The notes beneath the pieces were generated by a model. It saw only the letters and a program-made list of their open reading frames with translations, made no database searches and was not told the DNA's origin. Positions 30,590-43,559 of a DNA stretch of 64,000 bases are shown here, piece after piece. The position numbers were made by a program, and so were the translations under genes. The stretch's first letter is position 1. Every line of letters begins with the position of its first letter. The DNA is from Narthecium ossifragum (lineage: Eukaryota; Streptophyta; Magnoliopsida; Dioscoreales; Nartheciaceae), in contig OY986971.1 in NCBI GenBank assembly GCA_963920575.1, forward strand, positions 26,392,537 through 26,456,536. Direction: 5' to 3'.

Positions 30590-31385
30590 AGGCATGTGAA
30601 ACTCTTTTCTCGCACAGATTGTGGGAGTTATTCTTAATTGTGGTTAAATATATTGAAGTGTTGGAGAGGTGTTTGACATTCATTGATTTGTTATTGTTTT
30701 ATCTTACTATGGGTAAAAGAATGCATACATGGATATGATTTCTATTTCATGCCTTGAAGTTGATGGACATTGTGATTGATTTCTAATGCCATGATTAAGG
30801 GTTGTATAGATGTTTGTGGGTATCATCATTGTAAACTCTCATAAGACTATAATTCATCCACTGGGGTAACCTAGGGATTTAAAGGCTTGTCGCACATGTA
30901 AAGTGCAATCATGAGATCTACGAAAGTGGCTAGTTAGATTTATTGTTTTCTTTTTATCTTTTCTTTGCTCGAGAACTAATAAAGTGTAAGTTGGGGTGTG
31001 ATGAGTAATGAATTATGCATATTTTAGCTCCTTAACTTAGCTCAGTTAGTTTAAGACTATATCTATTTGATAGTTTGTTAGTTGATTTCAGGTTTAGCTA
31101 TGCTTAGAAAAGAAATACAAGAAATTTGCTTAAAAATACAAAATTCTGCATAATCTGGAAATCTGAAATTAGCCGTCGACTATTAGGAAAATATTCGTCA
31201 TAAATTCCATGAATGTCCAAATATTCTGACATTCTGAGAGATGAAAGAAGACTTGAAGAGCTTTCATGTTGAAAACTTTGTGAGATTCTCTATAAATTGA
31301 CGTCAGTTTTGAAGCAAAGTCAGATCTGTAAAAGCTGGAAAAAAAAATAATTGCTGACGTGGCCTAAACCGCCCCAACCAAGTTG
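30590..31385 (+). mobile_element. gypsy 3' end and start of its LTR
   Basis: The run TTTGCTCGAGAACTAATAAAG, then AAGTTGGGGTG (polypurine tract), then TGATGAGTAATGAATTATGC (LTR start near 30998) is the 3'-end layout of long plant gypsy elements. The LTR is truncated near 31385. A second, shorter copy is at 32713-33205. Confidence 0.6.
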
Positions 31386-32712
31386 ACTCATAAGAAATTA
31401 GAATCAGAAAAGAGTATTTTAGTGAACACAGCACATCGCTTTCGACTTGAAAATAACTCCCTCCCAGATATATCTAAAACATGCAAATGTCTTTCAGTGA
31501 ACCAGAAATCAAGCAGGATAGCCAAGCTTTAGCTGATATCCTTTCCTTTCACGGTAGCCATATATATTGCTTGACCAGTACAGTACTCTTGTGAGATATC
31601 AACATTCAACAACCTAGCCAGATTGTGAGATATCAAAATCTCTGATGTCTCTTTTCTTTTCTGTACTTCGGTTCATTAGTTGCTTGGTGCCCATTCGACC
31701 GAAGTATTCAGCATATACTCCATACAATCCAACAGGAAATATAGGACGATGGCCAAATAAGTCAGCATCCAAGGCCGCCGGCCAGACTAGAAAAAGTCCC
31801 CTGGAGATGTAGCCTTTCCTTTCACTTTCACGGTAGCCATATATATTGCTTGACTAGTACAGTACTCTTGTGAGATATCAACAATCAACAAGCTAGCCAG
31901 CTTCGCATATTCCATCAGTCCGATCCTGCCCACAACCACAGCCATGCCCCTTCTCCCCAATCAGCTTAACAATTGTTTGACATTTCTGGAGACAGTTTAG
32001 CCGTGTTTAAGGACCTAATTAATGCAGTCATGAGCTACTTTAAAGAGAAAGAACATAAATATTAATGCATGGCACGCTTAATTGCATGTAGGGAATGCTA
32101 GGAAAGTGGAAACTAATCAAATCCTAGCTAGCCTCCTTAATATCTCATTATTGATTGTGTGATTGGAGATGGGTTAGGCTGGTGGAGATTGATTACTTTT
32201 CTCTAATTAATATATCTATTATTCAAGTTCCTATATTGAAATGATTCAATCCATTTATTAATTATGATAAATTATACTACTCATATATTATGATTAAGAG
32301 AGATTGATTGAATGGGTGCTGTTGAGAGGTTATATAAAGGCTGCCAGGGCCTTGGTTTTCGTAGGGAGAAATTAAGAGGCAAGCTGATGTCATAGGAGAA
32401 GAAGAGAGGGCCGACCAAGGAGAGAGGTCGACTGAGAGAGAAGACATGCTGCCTGGAGAGAGAGAAGCCTTGTGATCCTTCCTCTATATTATAATGAAAA
32501 CTGGTGTGTTTTGTGGACGTACCTCAAGACAACCCCAACAGGAAACATAGGACCATGGCCAAATAAATCAGCATGCAATGCTGGCCACACAAGAAAATTA
32601 AAGTCTCATGGAGATGTAACCTTTCCTTTCACGGTAGCCATATATATTGCTTGACTAGTACTTTTGTGAGATATCAACATTCAACAAGCTAGCCAGCTAC
32701 ACATATTTCATA
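31386..32712 (+). repeat. mosaic of NRP-intron and SBH-promoter pieces
   Basis: 31390-31540 matches 60880-60960 plus part of an NRP intron, with the exon deleted. 31535-31625 and 31640-31920 are two partial copies of the SBH promoter module. 31920-32310 matches 63030-63340. 32310-32710 repeats the module again (matching 20815-21330). No coding sequence. Confidence 0.7.
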
Positions 32713-33205
32713 TTGGATTATGCATATTTTAGCTTTATTGTTTTTTTTATTTTTTCTTGCTCGAGAACTAATAAAGTGTAAGTTGGGGTGTGATGAGTAA
32801 TGGATTATGCATATTTTAGCTACTTAACTCAACTCAGCTAGTCTAGGAGTAGATATATTTGATAGTTTGTTACTTGATTTCATATTTAGATATGCTTATA
32901 AAAAAATAAAAGAAATTTGTTTAAAAAGACAAAATTCTACATAATCGGGAAATTTGAAATTAGCCATCGACTGTTAGGAAAATATTCGTCATAAATTCCA
33001 TGAATGTCAAAATATTCTGAAATTCTGAGAGATGAAAGAAGACTTGAAGAGCTTTCATGTTGAAAACTTTGTGAGATTCTCAATAAATTAGTATAAGTTT
33101 TGAAGCAAAATCAGATCTGTGAAAGCTGAAAAAAGCTGAAAAAAATAATTGCTGAAAAAAATTAGTGTAACTCTATGAGATTCTCTATAAATTAGTGTAA
33201 GTTTT
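32713..33205 (+). mobile_element. second copy of gypsy 3' end / LTR start
   Basis: Same as 30940-31385: CTCGAGAACTAATAAAGTG, AAGTTGGGGTGTGATGAGTA, then LTR sequence to about 33200 with a small internal repeat. Truncated at both ends. Confidence 0.6.
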
Positions 33206-33460
33206 GCACCCTGATCTTACGATCCCCTGTTTGGTTGACCCATGTATCAGCTGATGCATGTATCGTATGATGCGTTTTGAGGCTAAAATAATGCATCATA
33301 TGAAACGGCCATTTTGGCGGTTTCACGTGATGCACCCATCTGCGGTGCATTTTCTATACACCGCATGAACATATTAAAATATATTCAATAAAGTTATTTA
33401 ACATTAAAATTATGTGAAAATTATTTTTATCTCAATAAAGTCATTATATTATTTTAATCT

Positions 33461-33517
<57 letters not shown>

Positions 33518-34066
33518 CATATAATGTTCACATAATGATGCAATAAAGTTAAATTTTAATATATATATACATTAAAATTTTAATATATATATTATATGAA
33601 TAATATATATAATAATTTAACTTTATTGCATCATTATGTGAACATTCTATGAATACTATATATAGCATTATATGAATAATATATATATAATATTTTAATA
33701 TATATTAAAATTTAACTTTATCGCATCATTATGTAAACATTATATGAATAATATATATATACATATTATCGTGATTAAAATAATATAATGACTTTATTGA
33801 GATTAAAATAATGTTAACATAATTCTAATGTTTACATAACTTTATTAAATAGATTTTAAAATATATAATATATATTATTCATATAATGTTATATATATAA
33901 TTCATATAAAGATCATATATATATATATATATATATATATGATCAGAGTGCATCGGCTGATCCAAAAGGCAACCAAACACATACATCTACTGCCCGATGC
34001 ATGCATCACTTGATGCATTCATCCTACGATCCCATACATCACGCGATTCCACCAACCAAACCCCCC
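33206..34066. mobile_element. AT-rich foldback MITE with (TA)n
   Basis: Ends GGTTGACCCATGTATCAG... and ...TTCCACCAACCAAACC form inverted termini of the GTTTGGTTGG type. The interior is a series of TA-rich inverted repeats with (TA) runs at 33468-33513 and 33914-33940. Same family as 46118-46721. No target duplication is convincing. Confidence 0.65.
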
Positions 34067-36450
34067 AGACTGAATCGACCGATCGGTTTGTCGTCCGATT
34101 GATAAGACGTGAAAAGTGCACAAATCACCCTTTTAACTAGGTCTCGTTTGTCTCCGAGCAATGCTATTTTGATTGTCTTTTCCCCATTTAAGGATCCTCA
34201 ACGAAGATTAGATCAAGTTTGGTGCTAAAACGATCAAATAAAGAACCTGCTAGTAGCAAAAGAGCAAAGGAGCAAAGATGGACCATTTTTGACATCAAAA
34301 CTGTACCTACTCAGGAATAACCAGATGATGTGCTATACATGGTTGGAAAGTTCTTGAAGTCTAGATTCCAGAACTTTTTACGGTTCGTGATTTGGAGTTT
34401 CCTAGAGGAAGATATGCTATTTTTAGTACAGAGGTGCAGAAGAAGCAGTTACGGAAAACCAGATCGATCTCATCCCAAAGGAGATCGATCTCCTTGGGCG
34501 CTGCGGGAAAAATAAAAGGAAATTGACTAATCCGAGTTAGGGTTTGTCTTAGGCTATAAATAGCCTTCTTTGGGGGCGTTTTGGCAGCCTTCCATGGCCG
34601 AATTTTGTTGATCTCTTAGGGTTTCTCTTAGTTTCTTTTCCTCAAATTAGGTTAGATCTTTGGTGGAAGATCCATGGGTGGAGCGCGGCGACAACCTTCA
34701 TCGACGGATCTCCTTCCTAAGATGAGTAACTAAACCCTAGCTTTGGGATTCTATGATGTAGTAAAGTTATTTTTAGGGTTTTCTATAGATTATGAGTTGT
34801 AAATCATACTTTGATGGTTGAATGGATTTATTGATATTTTCTTTATATCTATTGGTGTTGATTTATATGTTAGATGAATTATTTGTTCCTATATGCCCTA
34901 GATTTAGGTCTTGTGCATGTTAGGGCTTGAGATTAGAGATTCTCATCAAACATCCGTGCTAGGACCATGGATGTGAGGATTTCCTTCTCGAGATTAAGAG
35001 CCTTGTAATGTTAGGACCATTACACATAATGCTAGAACCATTATGACCGCTTCTTAATCCGTTATTCATCATTATTCGAGATTAGGGATTTCGTATGTGC
35101 TAGAACCACTAGGTTAACTCTAATCCTTGATACATTCTAGTATGCGATCTCAAGGTGCCAGAACCATCTTGATTATTTACCAATATCCATTCTTGATATT
35201 ATCCCCGACGTCTTCATCGAGCGGTAGGACTTCTAGCCATTCACCTATCGACTATATGAAATCATCTAAGTTGATTTATCTGCTCTTATCTTCGGAATAC
35301 CAAGTAAGTTCTTTATTATTGATTAGATTTCCTTGGCATTATCTTATCTTTCATTAGTTATTCGTTTTCTTATCTTTTTAATTTTTTTCTAGATAAAATC
35401 CAAAAGATTATCTTTTTCCCAACTCCTTGGTTAGGAATTATACCTAGTATACGACTTAAACCATTAGTTCCCTATGGATTCGACTCGGACTCATTGCTAT
35501 CTACCCATAAAGTAGTTAGTTAGTGATTCAGATTATAAATTTCTAATTTTGGCGTACTTGTTAAGACTACGACACTTTTCAAGGCGTGTCACCGATCGAT
35601 CGGTCTACTGACGTGGCAAGTGTGGAAATAATTAGGAAAATTAGAGTTGAAGTCCTGTTATGACTCTTTAACCCTATTCCTGGTTACATCTATAAATAGG
35701 GCTATTTCAGGCCGAGATTTACATCGTTTTGACTATCTTTGGAGAAGGAAAGAGAAGACGGTGAAGGTGCGGACGGCGATGGCTTTTTTCGCCGATCCGA
35801 TGGCCTTCATCCACAAGATGAGTGGCCAACTTCTTATACTTAGGGATCTCATGAAACCCTAGTGTAGTTCTTGGTCTTTCTTTAGTTTGAATTTTGTGAA
35901 CTTCTCGATGCATGATTTCATAAATACGGTTTTATTGATTAGAGATTTGAAGGAGCGGAGATCCATTGATGTGCTTTCAGCCTTCCAAACTTTCTGTGAT
36001 TGTTTGTAGAGATTTATGAAATGGTTTTCATAAAGTTTTTGATTTGCCTTTGAGATAAGCTATGTTAAGAGAAAATAGCTTGTGCCAAGTTTATTAGGAG
36101 TAGTATAACATAAGGTAATCATATCATCAAAGACAATCTATGTCAAGTAAAGATATATTATGTCGTTAGAAACATTAACTTTCTTTTAGGGATTTATGTG
36201 GGCTTATAGTCATATGATCCATAATGTTGAGAGAATCGAATAAGATGATAACTAAAGAAGACTAATAACAAAATTTGGGCGAATTGAGTAATTCCTAAGT
36301 AACTCATTCATTGATTCGAATTGATCAATATTTTTATTTCTTTTCTTAGTTAATTTAGATAATTCAAATCTATCTTTGATTATTTTACTTAGATTTAGAG
36401 TTTTGGGAATTAATATTACCTATATCACCGTTTTCCCCTTGGAACGACTC
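34067..36450 (+). mobile_element. LTR-like block hosting a nested solo LTR
   Basis: 34067-34109 and 35582-36450 read as one interrupted LTR: GATCGACCGATCGG and CCGATCGATCGGTC near the break, TATA-like TCTATAAATAGGG at 35690, then a long AT-rich stretch ending CTTGGAACGACTCCGG before spacer sequence shared with SBH B resumes (36447). Split by the family Y solo LTR. Ends not exactly defined. Confidence 0.55.
34110..35581 (+). mobile_element. solo LTR, family Y
   Basis: Begins TGAAAAGTGCAC, ends GACACTTTTCA (perfect 8-bp terminal inverted repeat), 1472 bp. Flanks AGACG and AGGCG (4 of 5). TATA-like GGCTATAAATAGCC near 34550, preceded by a pair of AGATCGATCT palindromes at 34461-34491. Related to 15126-16746. 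Confidence 0.82.
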
Positions 36451-36740
36451 CGGACTTCACCACTATTACACATTATAGTTTAGTGATTGAATAATAATTA
36501 TTTTAATTGAGGTTTGTTGCGCTTTAACGATATCATTTCGGAACGATCACCTACATGATAGAAGTACATGCGTCCTCCATGTTAGCAGCAGTTGAACTAG
36601 AGGACTACATCAATCGAAGAAGACGATCTTAAAAATATCTCTTCAGCTGGTATACATGCACATTAAACGTTACATTTTTACTGAAATATATGTTTATTCT
36701 TCAACAATATCATCATTATTCCTCTTAACTAATTCCTGAG
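36451..36740. other. SBH downstream spacer (unit 2)
   Basis: Co-linear with 23985-24280, downstream of SBH B. No gene. It shows that 36741-38007 and 38078-43515 are insertions into the SBH C downstream region. Confidence 0.85.
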
Positions 36741-38007
36741 TGTTAGCCAATATAATGGCTAACTAATCAATGATTAACATGTCAGTATAATAAATATGGC
36801 CGACAGACTTTCAAACCCAGTTGAGCGATATCGCTCAGAGAAAAGATCATCACCCTAAGAATGATATCGCTCAAAGAAGTTCATCGCCCAAAGAGAAGAA
36901 TCATCAATCAAGAATGATGATTATTTTCACATAAAGAAATCATCAATCAAGAGCGATGATGATTTAAGACCAATAATATTGTTGACTAAGAACGATGATA
37001 TTCCTTACACAAGAAGTTCATCGACCAACAGCGATCACAGGTTATCGGCCAAAGGCTTGGTCCATTCATAGACAACAAGATGTCAGTTTTGGACGATGAA
37101 GAAATGAAATAAGAAAACACCAATCAAGGAAGATGATGTTACATACACAAGCTCACCAACCCGACGCAACCGTCATCGGCCAGAAGCTTATCGCCCAGAC
37201 ATAATCGTCATCGACCAGAAGCTTATCGCTCAGACGTAATCGTCATCGACCAGAAGATGATAATGAAGAAATGAGCGAAATATCGGAGAACATAGGACAT
37301 GCGGCAAATCAAGAGTGAAAGACGGAAGATCGTGGAGAACGTATTCAACAGAAGTTATCCAACTGCTCTAGTATAAATAATCTTCTTCTTTCACCATGTA
37401 AACTCTCTCGCAAACCAAACACAGAGCCTGCGTGCCTGGATTTCATTCTGTTTTTCCATTATGTTTAGCGTTCCTGTAAGTTGATTTCTTTAATGCAATG
37501 GCATGGCATCGTTTCTTTAATTCCTAGTTAATCTTTCTTGCTTTAAATAGTTTAGATTACTGTTTTAGATGGATAATCTAGGTTTAGATAGTTCTGTTTC
37601 CTTATTCGTTACTTAGAACTTTCTTTAAATGTATTTCTTTAGATTAATTTAATATTAGGAGCCTTTATTTCATAGATTAGATTAAGTTAATGAATAGATT
37701 TAGATACGTTTTTCCTGGATTTAGTAATTTAGGTTGATCTTTAATATTTTATTTAAATAATTTCAAAATCTTAGATAATTTAAGGCTTTCAGTAAGTTAA
37801 TTTAGATTATTTTAAGTTAATCCTAATAATTAGTTTTAATTAGATTATAAGATTAGGTTTAATCTAGGTTTCCATTTAACTTGACATCTCTGATTCGAAC
37901 GTCGTTTGAAGGAGTAGAACTTAACTGCAATCATCTGATACTTAAGTGTAGAATAGATTTTGACCTTGACTATTTGACTGGTTATCGGTTAGATTTCCGT
38001 TCTAACA
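36741..38007 (+). mobile_element. solo LTR, family Z
   Basis: 1267 bp from TGTTAGCCAATATAAT to CCGTTCTAACA, with an exact 5-bp target duplication CTGAG (36736-36740 and 38008-38012). The matching site near SBH B (24275) is empty. The body has dispersed repeats of CATCGACCA/GCGATGA type and a TATA-like AGTATAAATAATC near 37371. A related LTR ends at 54860. Confidence 0.92.
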
Positions 38008-38402
38008 CTGAGTAAAAAGGATATATTCATTCTTCAGCGAAAAATATAGTAAATAATATGTTGAATAAAGAGGAATATGATGAGAACTTGGCCGCAGACG
38101 TTGTCTAGGGCTCAAGATCTCTCCCCTGTTGATGGTAGAGGCACCCCCTTAATCCACTTGATGGCTGGAAAACCCCTGACTTTTCTATTAGCTGAATAAT
38201 CAGAAATACATGACTCCAACTCTTAAATACTCCAACCCTAACGACCTTCTAATCTCAGCCGTCCAATAGTCCGGCTGGTCCTCCTAAGCCGTACACCACA
38301 AGCAGCATAGGCTATTACATGACTCCATCAAGATAAATATAACATATAGTCCAGCCTTTTCTTACTACTAGCATTAATACTCAACTAGGACTCCTGACCC
38401 AA

Positions 38403-41400
38403 CTACAGATAACGTGGATTAGGCTTGCACAGCCGAACAGGTCGCGGCTGCCTATCATCCACCCCCCCTAGAAGACTGTCCTTGTCCTCAAGGACAAAAG
38501 TAGGGAATTGGCGCCGTAGTACCTCAACCTCCTCCCACGTTGCGTCTTCTGGCCCAAGACTCGTCCACTTGACGAGAGCTTCCGCCACATAATGCTTCCC
38601 TTGCTTCACCCAGCGGTAGTCCTGAATGAACTCCGGTGTTAAGATTGGAATTCCCTCTTCAGAACGTGGTGGCACTTCAATAGCTGCTGGTACCTCACGT
38701 CCAACCCGTCGTCGCAGCAATGAGACATGGAACACTGGATGAATTTTGGCGGACTCCGGCATGGCCAATCGGTATGCTACCGACCCCACGTGATCAACAA
38801 TCTGATAAGGCCCAAAAAACCTGCTGGCCAATTTTTGGTGTGCTCTGCGAAAAACGGTAGTCTGGCGATATGGCTGAAGCCGCAAATACACCCAATCTCC
38901 TGCCTCAAAAGTTTCCTCCCGCCGATGCTTGTCCGCCCGTTGTTTAGTTTGGTTGATAGCTTTATGTAAGTTATCCTTGAGGAGCCGGATCACTTCATCT
39001 CGCTCAATTAAGACCCGATCCACTTCAGCTACAGGGGACACCCCGGCCAGGTAGTGAGGAACTTCCGACGGAGGACGTCCGTACACTGCTTCGAAAGGTG
39101 TCATACCCGTCGAACTATGGTAAGTGGTGTTATACCAGTATTCCGACCAAGGCAAGAACTCCGTCCACCGCTGAGGTTGCTGACTAGTGAAACATCGCAG
39201 ATACTGCTCAAGTGTTATGTTAGTTACCTCTGTTTGTCCATCCGTCTGAGGGTGATAGGCGGTACTCATCTTCAGACTAGTGCCTTGTTTTTTGAAGAAT
39301 TCTTGCCAGAAGTGGCTCATGAACACCTTGTCTCGGTCACTAACAATGCTTCTCGGGACTCCATGTAGCTTGACAACCTGCTGTATGAACGCCATCGCCA
39401 CTTTGGCCGCTGTATAGGGATGGCCCATAGGAATGAAATGAGCGTACTTTGTCAGCCGATCCACTACTACCATCACCACCTCCATTCCTGCTGACCGTGG
39501 CAACCCCTCGACGAAATCCATCGAGATTTCTTCCCAAACACGATCAGGGATGGGTAACGGCTGAAGCATCCCCGCCGGACTCCTGGTGTCATGCTTATTC
39601 CTCTGACACACGTCGCAAGTAGCTACATAATCTTGGACATCCTTGCGCATCCGCTCCCAAAAAAACTGCTGCGCCAATCGCTTATAGGTTCTCAGTACCC
39701 CGGAATGACCCCCAATAGGTGTATCATGGAACTCCTTTAGTAGTCGGCGGCTGAGTTGGGACCCGGGCGGCACCACCACCCGGCCTTGATAGCAGATGAA
39801 ACCTCCCCGTCTGGACAACTCCTCTTCCCGTAACGAGCTGGAAGTCCCTCTGGCAGCCCGGCGACCCGAAGCTATCTCCCCGCCTGGTACTCGGTGGTGC
39901 AAATCCACCAGATACTCGTCCTCTCTGTTTGCGACGAGCAGTTCCTCCCAGATGCCGGCCGTCGGAGCTGAAATCGCCAACGCCGCTGCTTCCTCCTCAT
40001 GACGAGATAAAGCATCCGCCGCTGAATTTTCCTTTCCTGGTTTGTAACGGATCTCGTAATCATATCCCAAGAGCTTGGACACCCACTTCTGCTGTTCTGG
40101 CGTCACCACCCGTTGCTCCAGAAAATATTTAAGGCTTCGTTGGTCCGTCTGGATGATGAATCTGCGCCCCATCAAGTATGGCCGCCAGAGCCGGACCGCC
40201 TCCAAGACTGTGAGCATCTCCTTAGCATACGCTGACCAATTCTTCTTGGAGGTTGCAATAGCTTTGCTGAGATATGCTATCGGTCGCCCTTTTTGCATCA
40301 GAACTGCCCCAATGCCTATCCCCGAGGCGTCTGTTTCCACCACAAAGGTATCTGAGAAGTCTGGGAGAGCAAGTACTGGTGTCGTTGACATCGCCGTCTT
40401 CAAGGTACCGAAAGCAGCGGTTGCTTCTAGATCCCAAGCAAATTGTCCCTTCTTCAGTAGCTTCGTTAGGGGGGCCGCTATGATGCCGTAGCTCTTGACA
40501 AATTTTCGATAGTACCCTGTCAAGCCCAGAAATCCACGGAGCTCCGTCACGGTCTTGGGCGTCGGCCATCCTTGCATGGCCTCAACTTTCTTAGGGTCGG
40601 TTCTCACCCCTTCTTGTGAGATCAGATGGCCCAAGTACTCCACTTCCTCCTTTGCAAAATCACACTTGGAACGCTTGATGAAAAATTTGTTAGTAGATAA
40701 GATGTCGAGAACTAACCGTAAATGTTCCAAGTGGGCGCCCCATTCCTTGCTGTAGACCAAGATGTCATCAAAGAACACCAGGATGAAGCGTCGGAGGTGC
40801 TGCCGGAATAGTGTATTCATAGCAGCCTGGAACGTCGACGGCGCGTTGCACAGCCCAAACGGCATGACTACGTACTCGTAGTGTCCGCTGTGGGTACGAA
40901 AGGCAGTCTTGTGGATATCCGCCTCCCCTACCCTTATCTGATGGTATCCAGCCCGTAAATCTAATTTGGAGAAATACCTGGCACCGTGTAACTCGTCCAG
41001 CATATCGTCCACCATCGGAATAGGAAATCGATCTTTCACTGTTACCCTATTCAGCCCCCTATAATCAGTACAGAACCTCCATGTGCCATCCTTCTTCCTG
41101 ACTAGCAACACTGGTGACGAGAACGGGCTTGAACTTGGTCGAATCAACCCGGACTGGAGCATGTCGGCCACCTGCCGTTCAATCTTATTTTTCTGGAAAT
41201 GAGCATACCTGTAGGGTCGGACATTCACCGGCTCTGCTCCCTCCACCAACGGAATCCTGTGCACGAACTCCCGTTCTGGTGGCAGTTCCGCTGGCTCGTC
41301 CATTACATGCCCAAACTCCTCCAATAGCTTTTGCACCTCCCCAGGCACCTCTAGCGGCTCGCTTTCTTTTTGCTCGGTTATGACTTGGAGAGCAAAGAGC

Positions 41401-42401
41401 TCCCCTCCTCCTCTGAACTCCCGCTCCAACACTTGTAGAGGTACTGTTCGGCTAGCTCCTACTGCTGGGCTCGTTTGGATGGTCTGCTCCTTACCGCCTG
41501 ATTTGAACTTCATGCACATCTTCTTCCAGTTGCACGTCACCCAACCCAATTCCTCAAGCCATTGGATCCCCAGTACCACTTCAATGCCTTGCAACGGAAT
41601 TGGATAGAGAGCCGTCACGAAGCTGTAGCCTTGGATTTCCATTGGCACGCCCACATATTTTTCCTTGCAAAATAATCTCTCCCCATTGGCCACTCGCACC
41701 GCGAATTCATCGATCGGCGTAACTTCCAAGCTCAGGCGGCTGGCTACATCCTCGTCGATGAAGTTATGGGTTGACCCACTGTCGATCAGAACGGTCATCT
41801 GCTGTCGCCCGATATTAGCCACCACCCGCATTGTCCTTGGCCCCGAATAACCCGTCAATGCATGTAACGATATAGTGGGCTTCTCCTCTTCACTGGCCTC
41901 CCCCATCGGACTTGTTCCATCTGTTCCCCACGACTGCTCAACCCTATCTTGTTCGTCATCCGTAGCATCCCGTTCTTCCATCTCGACCCAGAAGGATTGT
42001 GGCCGCTGGCATTTGTGTCCGGGTGTAAACCTCTCGTCACAGTTAAAACACAAGCCCTTCTCCCTTCGCTGCCGCATCTCCTCCACTGACAACTTCCTGA
42101 CTCCTGGTGGTGGCGCTCGGTTAGGTAGACTGGAGTTAGCGGGTGGACGGTTCCGGCCAGGTGCCGGTAGTGCTACTGGTGTGGGTCCAGGTCGGCTCAG
42201 GGAAAACGAACCAAATCCGCCCCTAGTGGCCGGCCGACTAGCCTCGGATCGTCCACGACGTCGCGACTTCTGTATCTTGTCATCCAGCAAATGCGCATAT
42301 TCAATAGTTTCACGTAGTGTCTTTGGCTTGAATACGCGTACCTCATCAGCAACTTCCTCTTGTAATCCCCCAAAAAAAGCGCCGATCAATACCGACTGCG
42401 G
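38403..42401 (-). pseudogene. gypsy-1 pol (protease, RT, RNase H, integrase)
   Basis: About 1330 codons with no internal stop. Order on the minus strand: end of gag, knuckle 'CFNCDERFTPGHKC', protease 'VLIDSGSTHNFIDED', RT with 'FFDDILVYS' (40761-40775 encodes FFDDI), RNase H 'VETDASGIGIGAVLMQKG', integrase zinc finger (His-His-Cys-Cys, 'CDVCQRN') and core with both Asp residues and the Glu ('QTDGQTEV'). A chromodomain-like C-terminus ('EALVKWTSLGPEDATWEE') marks a chromovirus-type lineage. Reading is continuous with gag except for the TAG at 42402-42404. The last 18 codons lie inside the 3' LTR. Confidence 0.92.
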
Positions 42402-43106
42402 CTAGCCCCGCACTCGCGTTGCGAGTATCTCGAACTCCTGTAAGTAGTCACGCAGAGGACCTGTCTGTCGGATATGCGCTAAAGCCTCGTCCTGGTTGAT
42501 ATAACGTACCAACCCAAAACGCGCCGAGATCTCCATCTGAAACTCCGCCCATGACAACTCTGACTGTTCCTCCTGATTGCTCTGGATCCATTGCCACCAC
42601 TGATTGGCTTCGCCCTCCAAGTGAAAGGACGCCCACTGAACCTTCTCTTCCTCGGGTGTTCTGTGCATGCGGAAGAACTGCTCCACCCGGTTCATCCATA
42701 TCAGAAGATCTTCGCCCGTGAAGCGACCACATCCTTCACCATCTTCGTCTTCCCGATACCCGGATTTATGCGAGAATCCAATATGAGAATCTCTGTCTCT
42801 TTCCGCCTTCCTATCCTCTCCCTCCACAGACGGTTTCTTCCCCTGCATCTTTAACAACTCACTTAGCAGCCCATCCGTCTTCCTGGATCTGGCTTCCGCT
42901 TCCCGTCGCGCAGCTTGGTTCTCCTCTTCCAGACGCCGCAAGACGCCATCAATTTTTTTAAACCTCGCCTCCGCTTCGACGCGGCCTGTCTTGTTTTCCT
43001 CCTCCAGGCGTTGCAACGCCTCTTGCATCCCTCCGAACTCTTCCTGCACCCCCTGCATGTTCTGCTCCAACATGTCGATGCAATCTTTGTTCGCTGGTGG
43101 CGCCAT
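42402..43106 (-). pseudogene. gypsy-1 gag
   Basis: 234 codons from ATG 43106. The N-terminus is a coiled coil of Glu/Lys/Arg heptads ('LQRLEEENK', repeated), then the capsid-like domain ('WMNRVEQFFRMHRTPEEEKV', 'WASFHLEGEANQWWQW'). The frame ends at TAG 42402-42404. gypsy-2 and frame continuity indicate Trp (TGG) here, so a single G-to-A change separates gag from pol. Confidence 0.9.
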
Positions 43107-43559
43107 GGCTGCAGGATCGTTGCTCTGGTACCACTTGATGAGAACTTGGCCGCAGACGTTGTCTAGGGCTCAAGATCTCTCCCCTGTTGATGGTAGAGGC
43201 ACCTCCTTAATCCACTTGATGGCTGGAAAACCCCTGACTTTTCTATTAGCTGAATAATCAGAAATACATGACTCCAACTCTTAAATACTCCAACCCTAAC
43301 GACCTTCTAATCTCAGCCGTCCAATAGTCTGGCTGGTCCTCCTAAGCCGTACGCCACAAGCAGCATAGGCTATTACATGACTCCATCAAGATAAATATAA
43401 CATATAGTCCAGCCTTTTCTTACTACTAGCATTAATACTCAACTAGGACTCCTGACCCAACTACAGATAACGTGGATTAGGCTTGCGTAGCCGAACAGGT
43501 CGCGGCTGCCTATCAGAATATAATCATCGTATATATAATCCTGTTTGCCGTCGGGTTAG

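Larger units (their letters stand above)
38078..43515 (-). mobile_element. gypsy-1, nearly intact Ty3/gypsy element
   Basis: 5.44 kb with two 380-bp LTRs (38078-38457 and 43136-43515) that differ at only a few positions, and an exact target duplication GAATA (38073-38077 and 43516-43520). Ends are TGATAGGCAGCC and AAGTTCTCATCA on the coding strand. A primer-binding site TGGTACCAGAGC (one mismatch to the initiator-Met tRNA type TGGTATCAGAGC) follows the 5' LTR at about 43116-43132, and a GGGGGGGTGGA polypurine tract precedes the 3' LTR. One stop codon interrupts gag-pol. It sits 44 bp past the stop of SBH C, on the same strand. Confidence 0.95.

Noticed and set aside
38727..42405. Plus-strand frames of 60-176 codons across gypsy-1 (likewise gypsy-2)
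   Set aside because: Antisense to a continuous pol frame with complete catalytic motifs.
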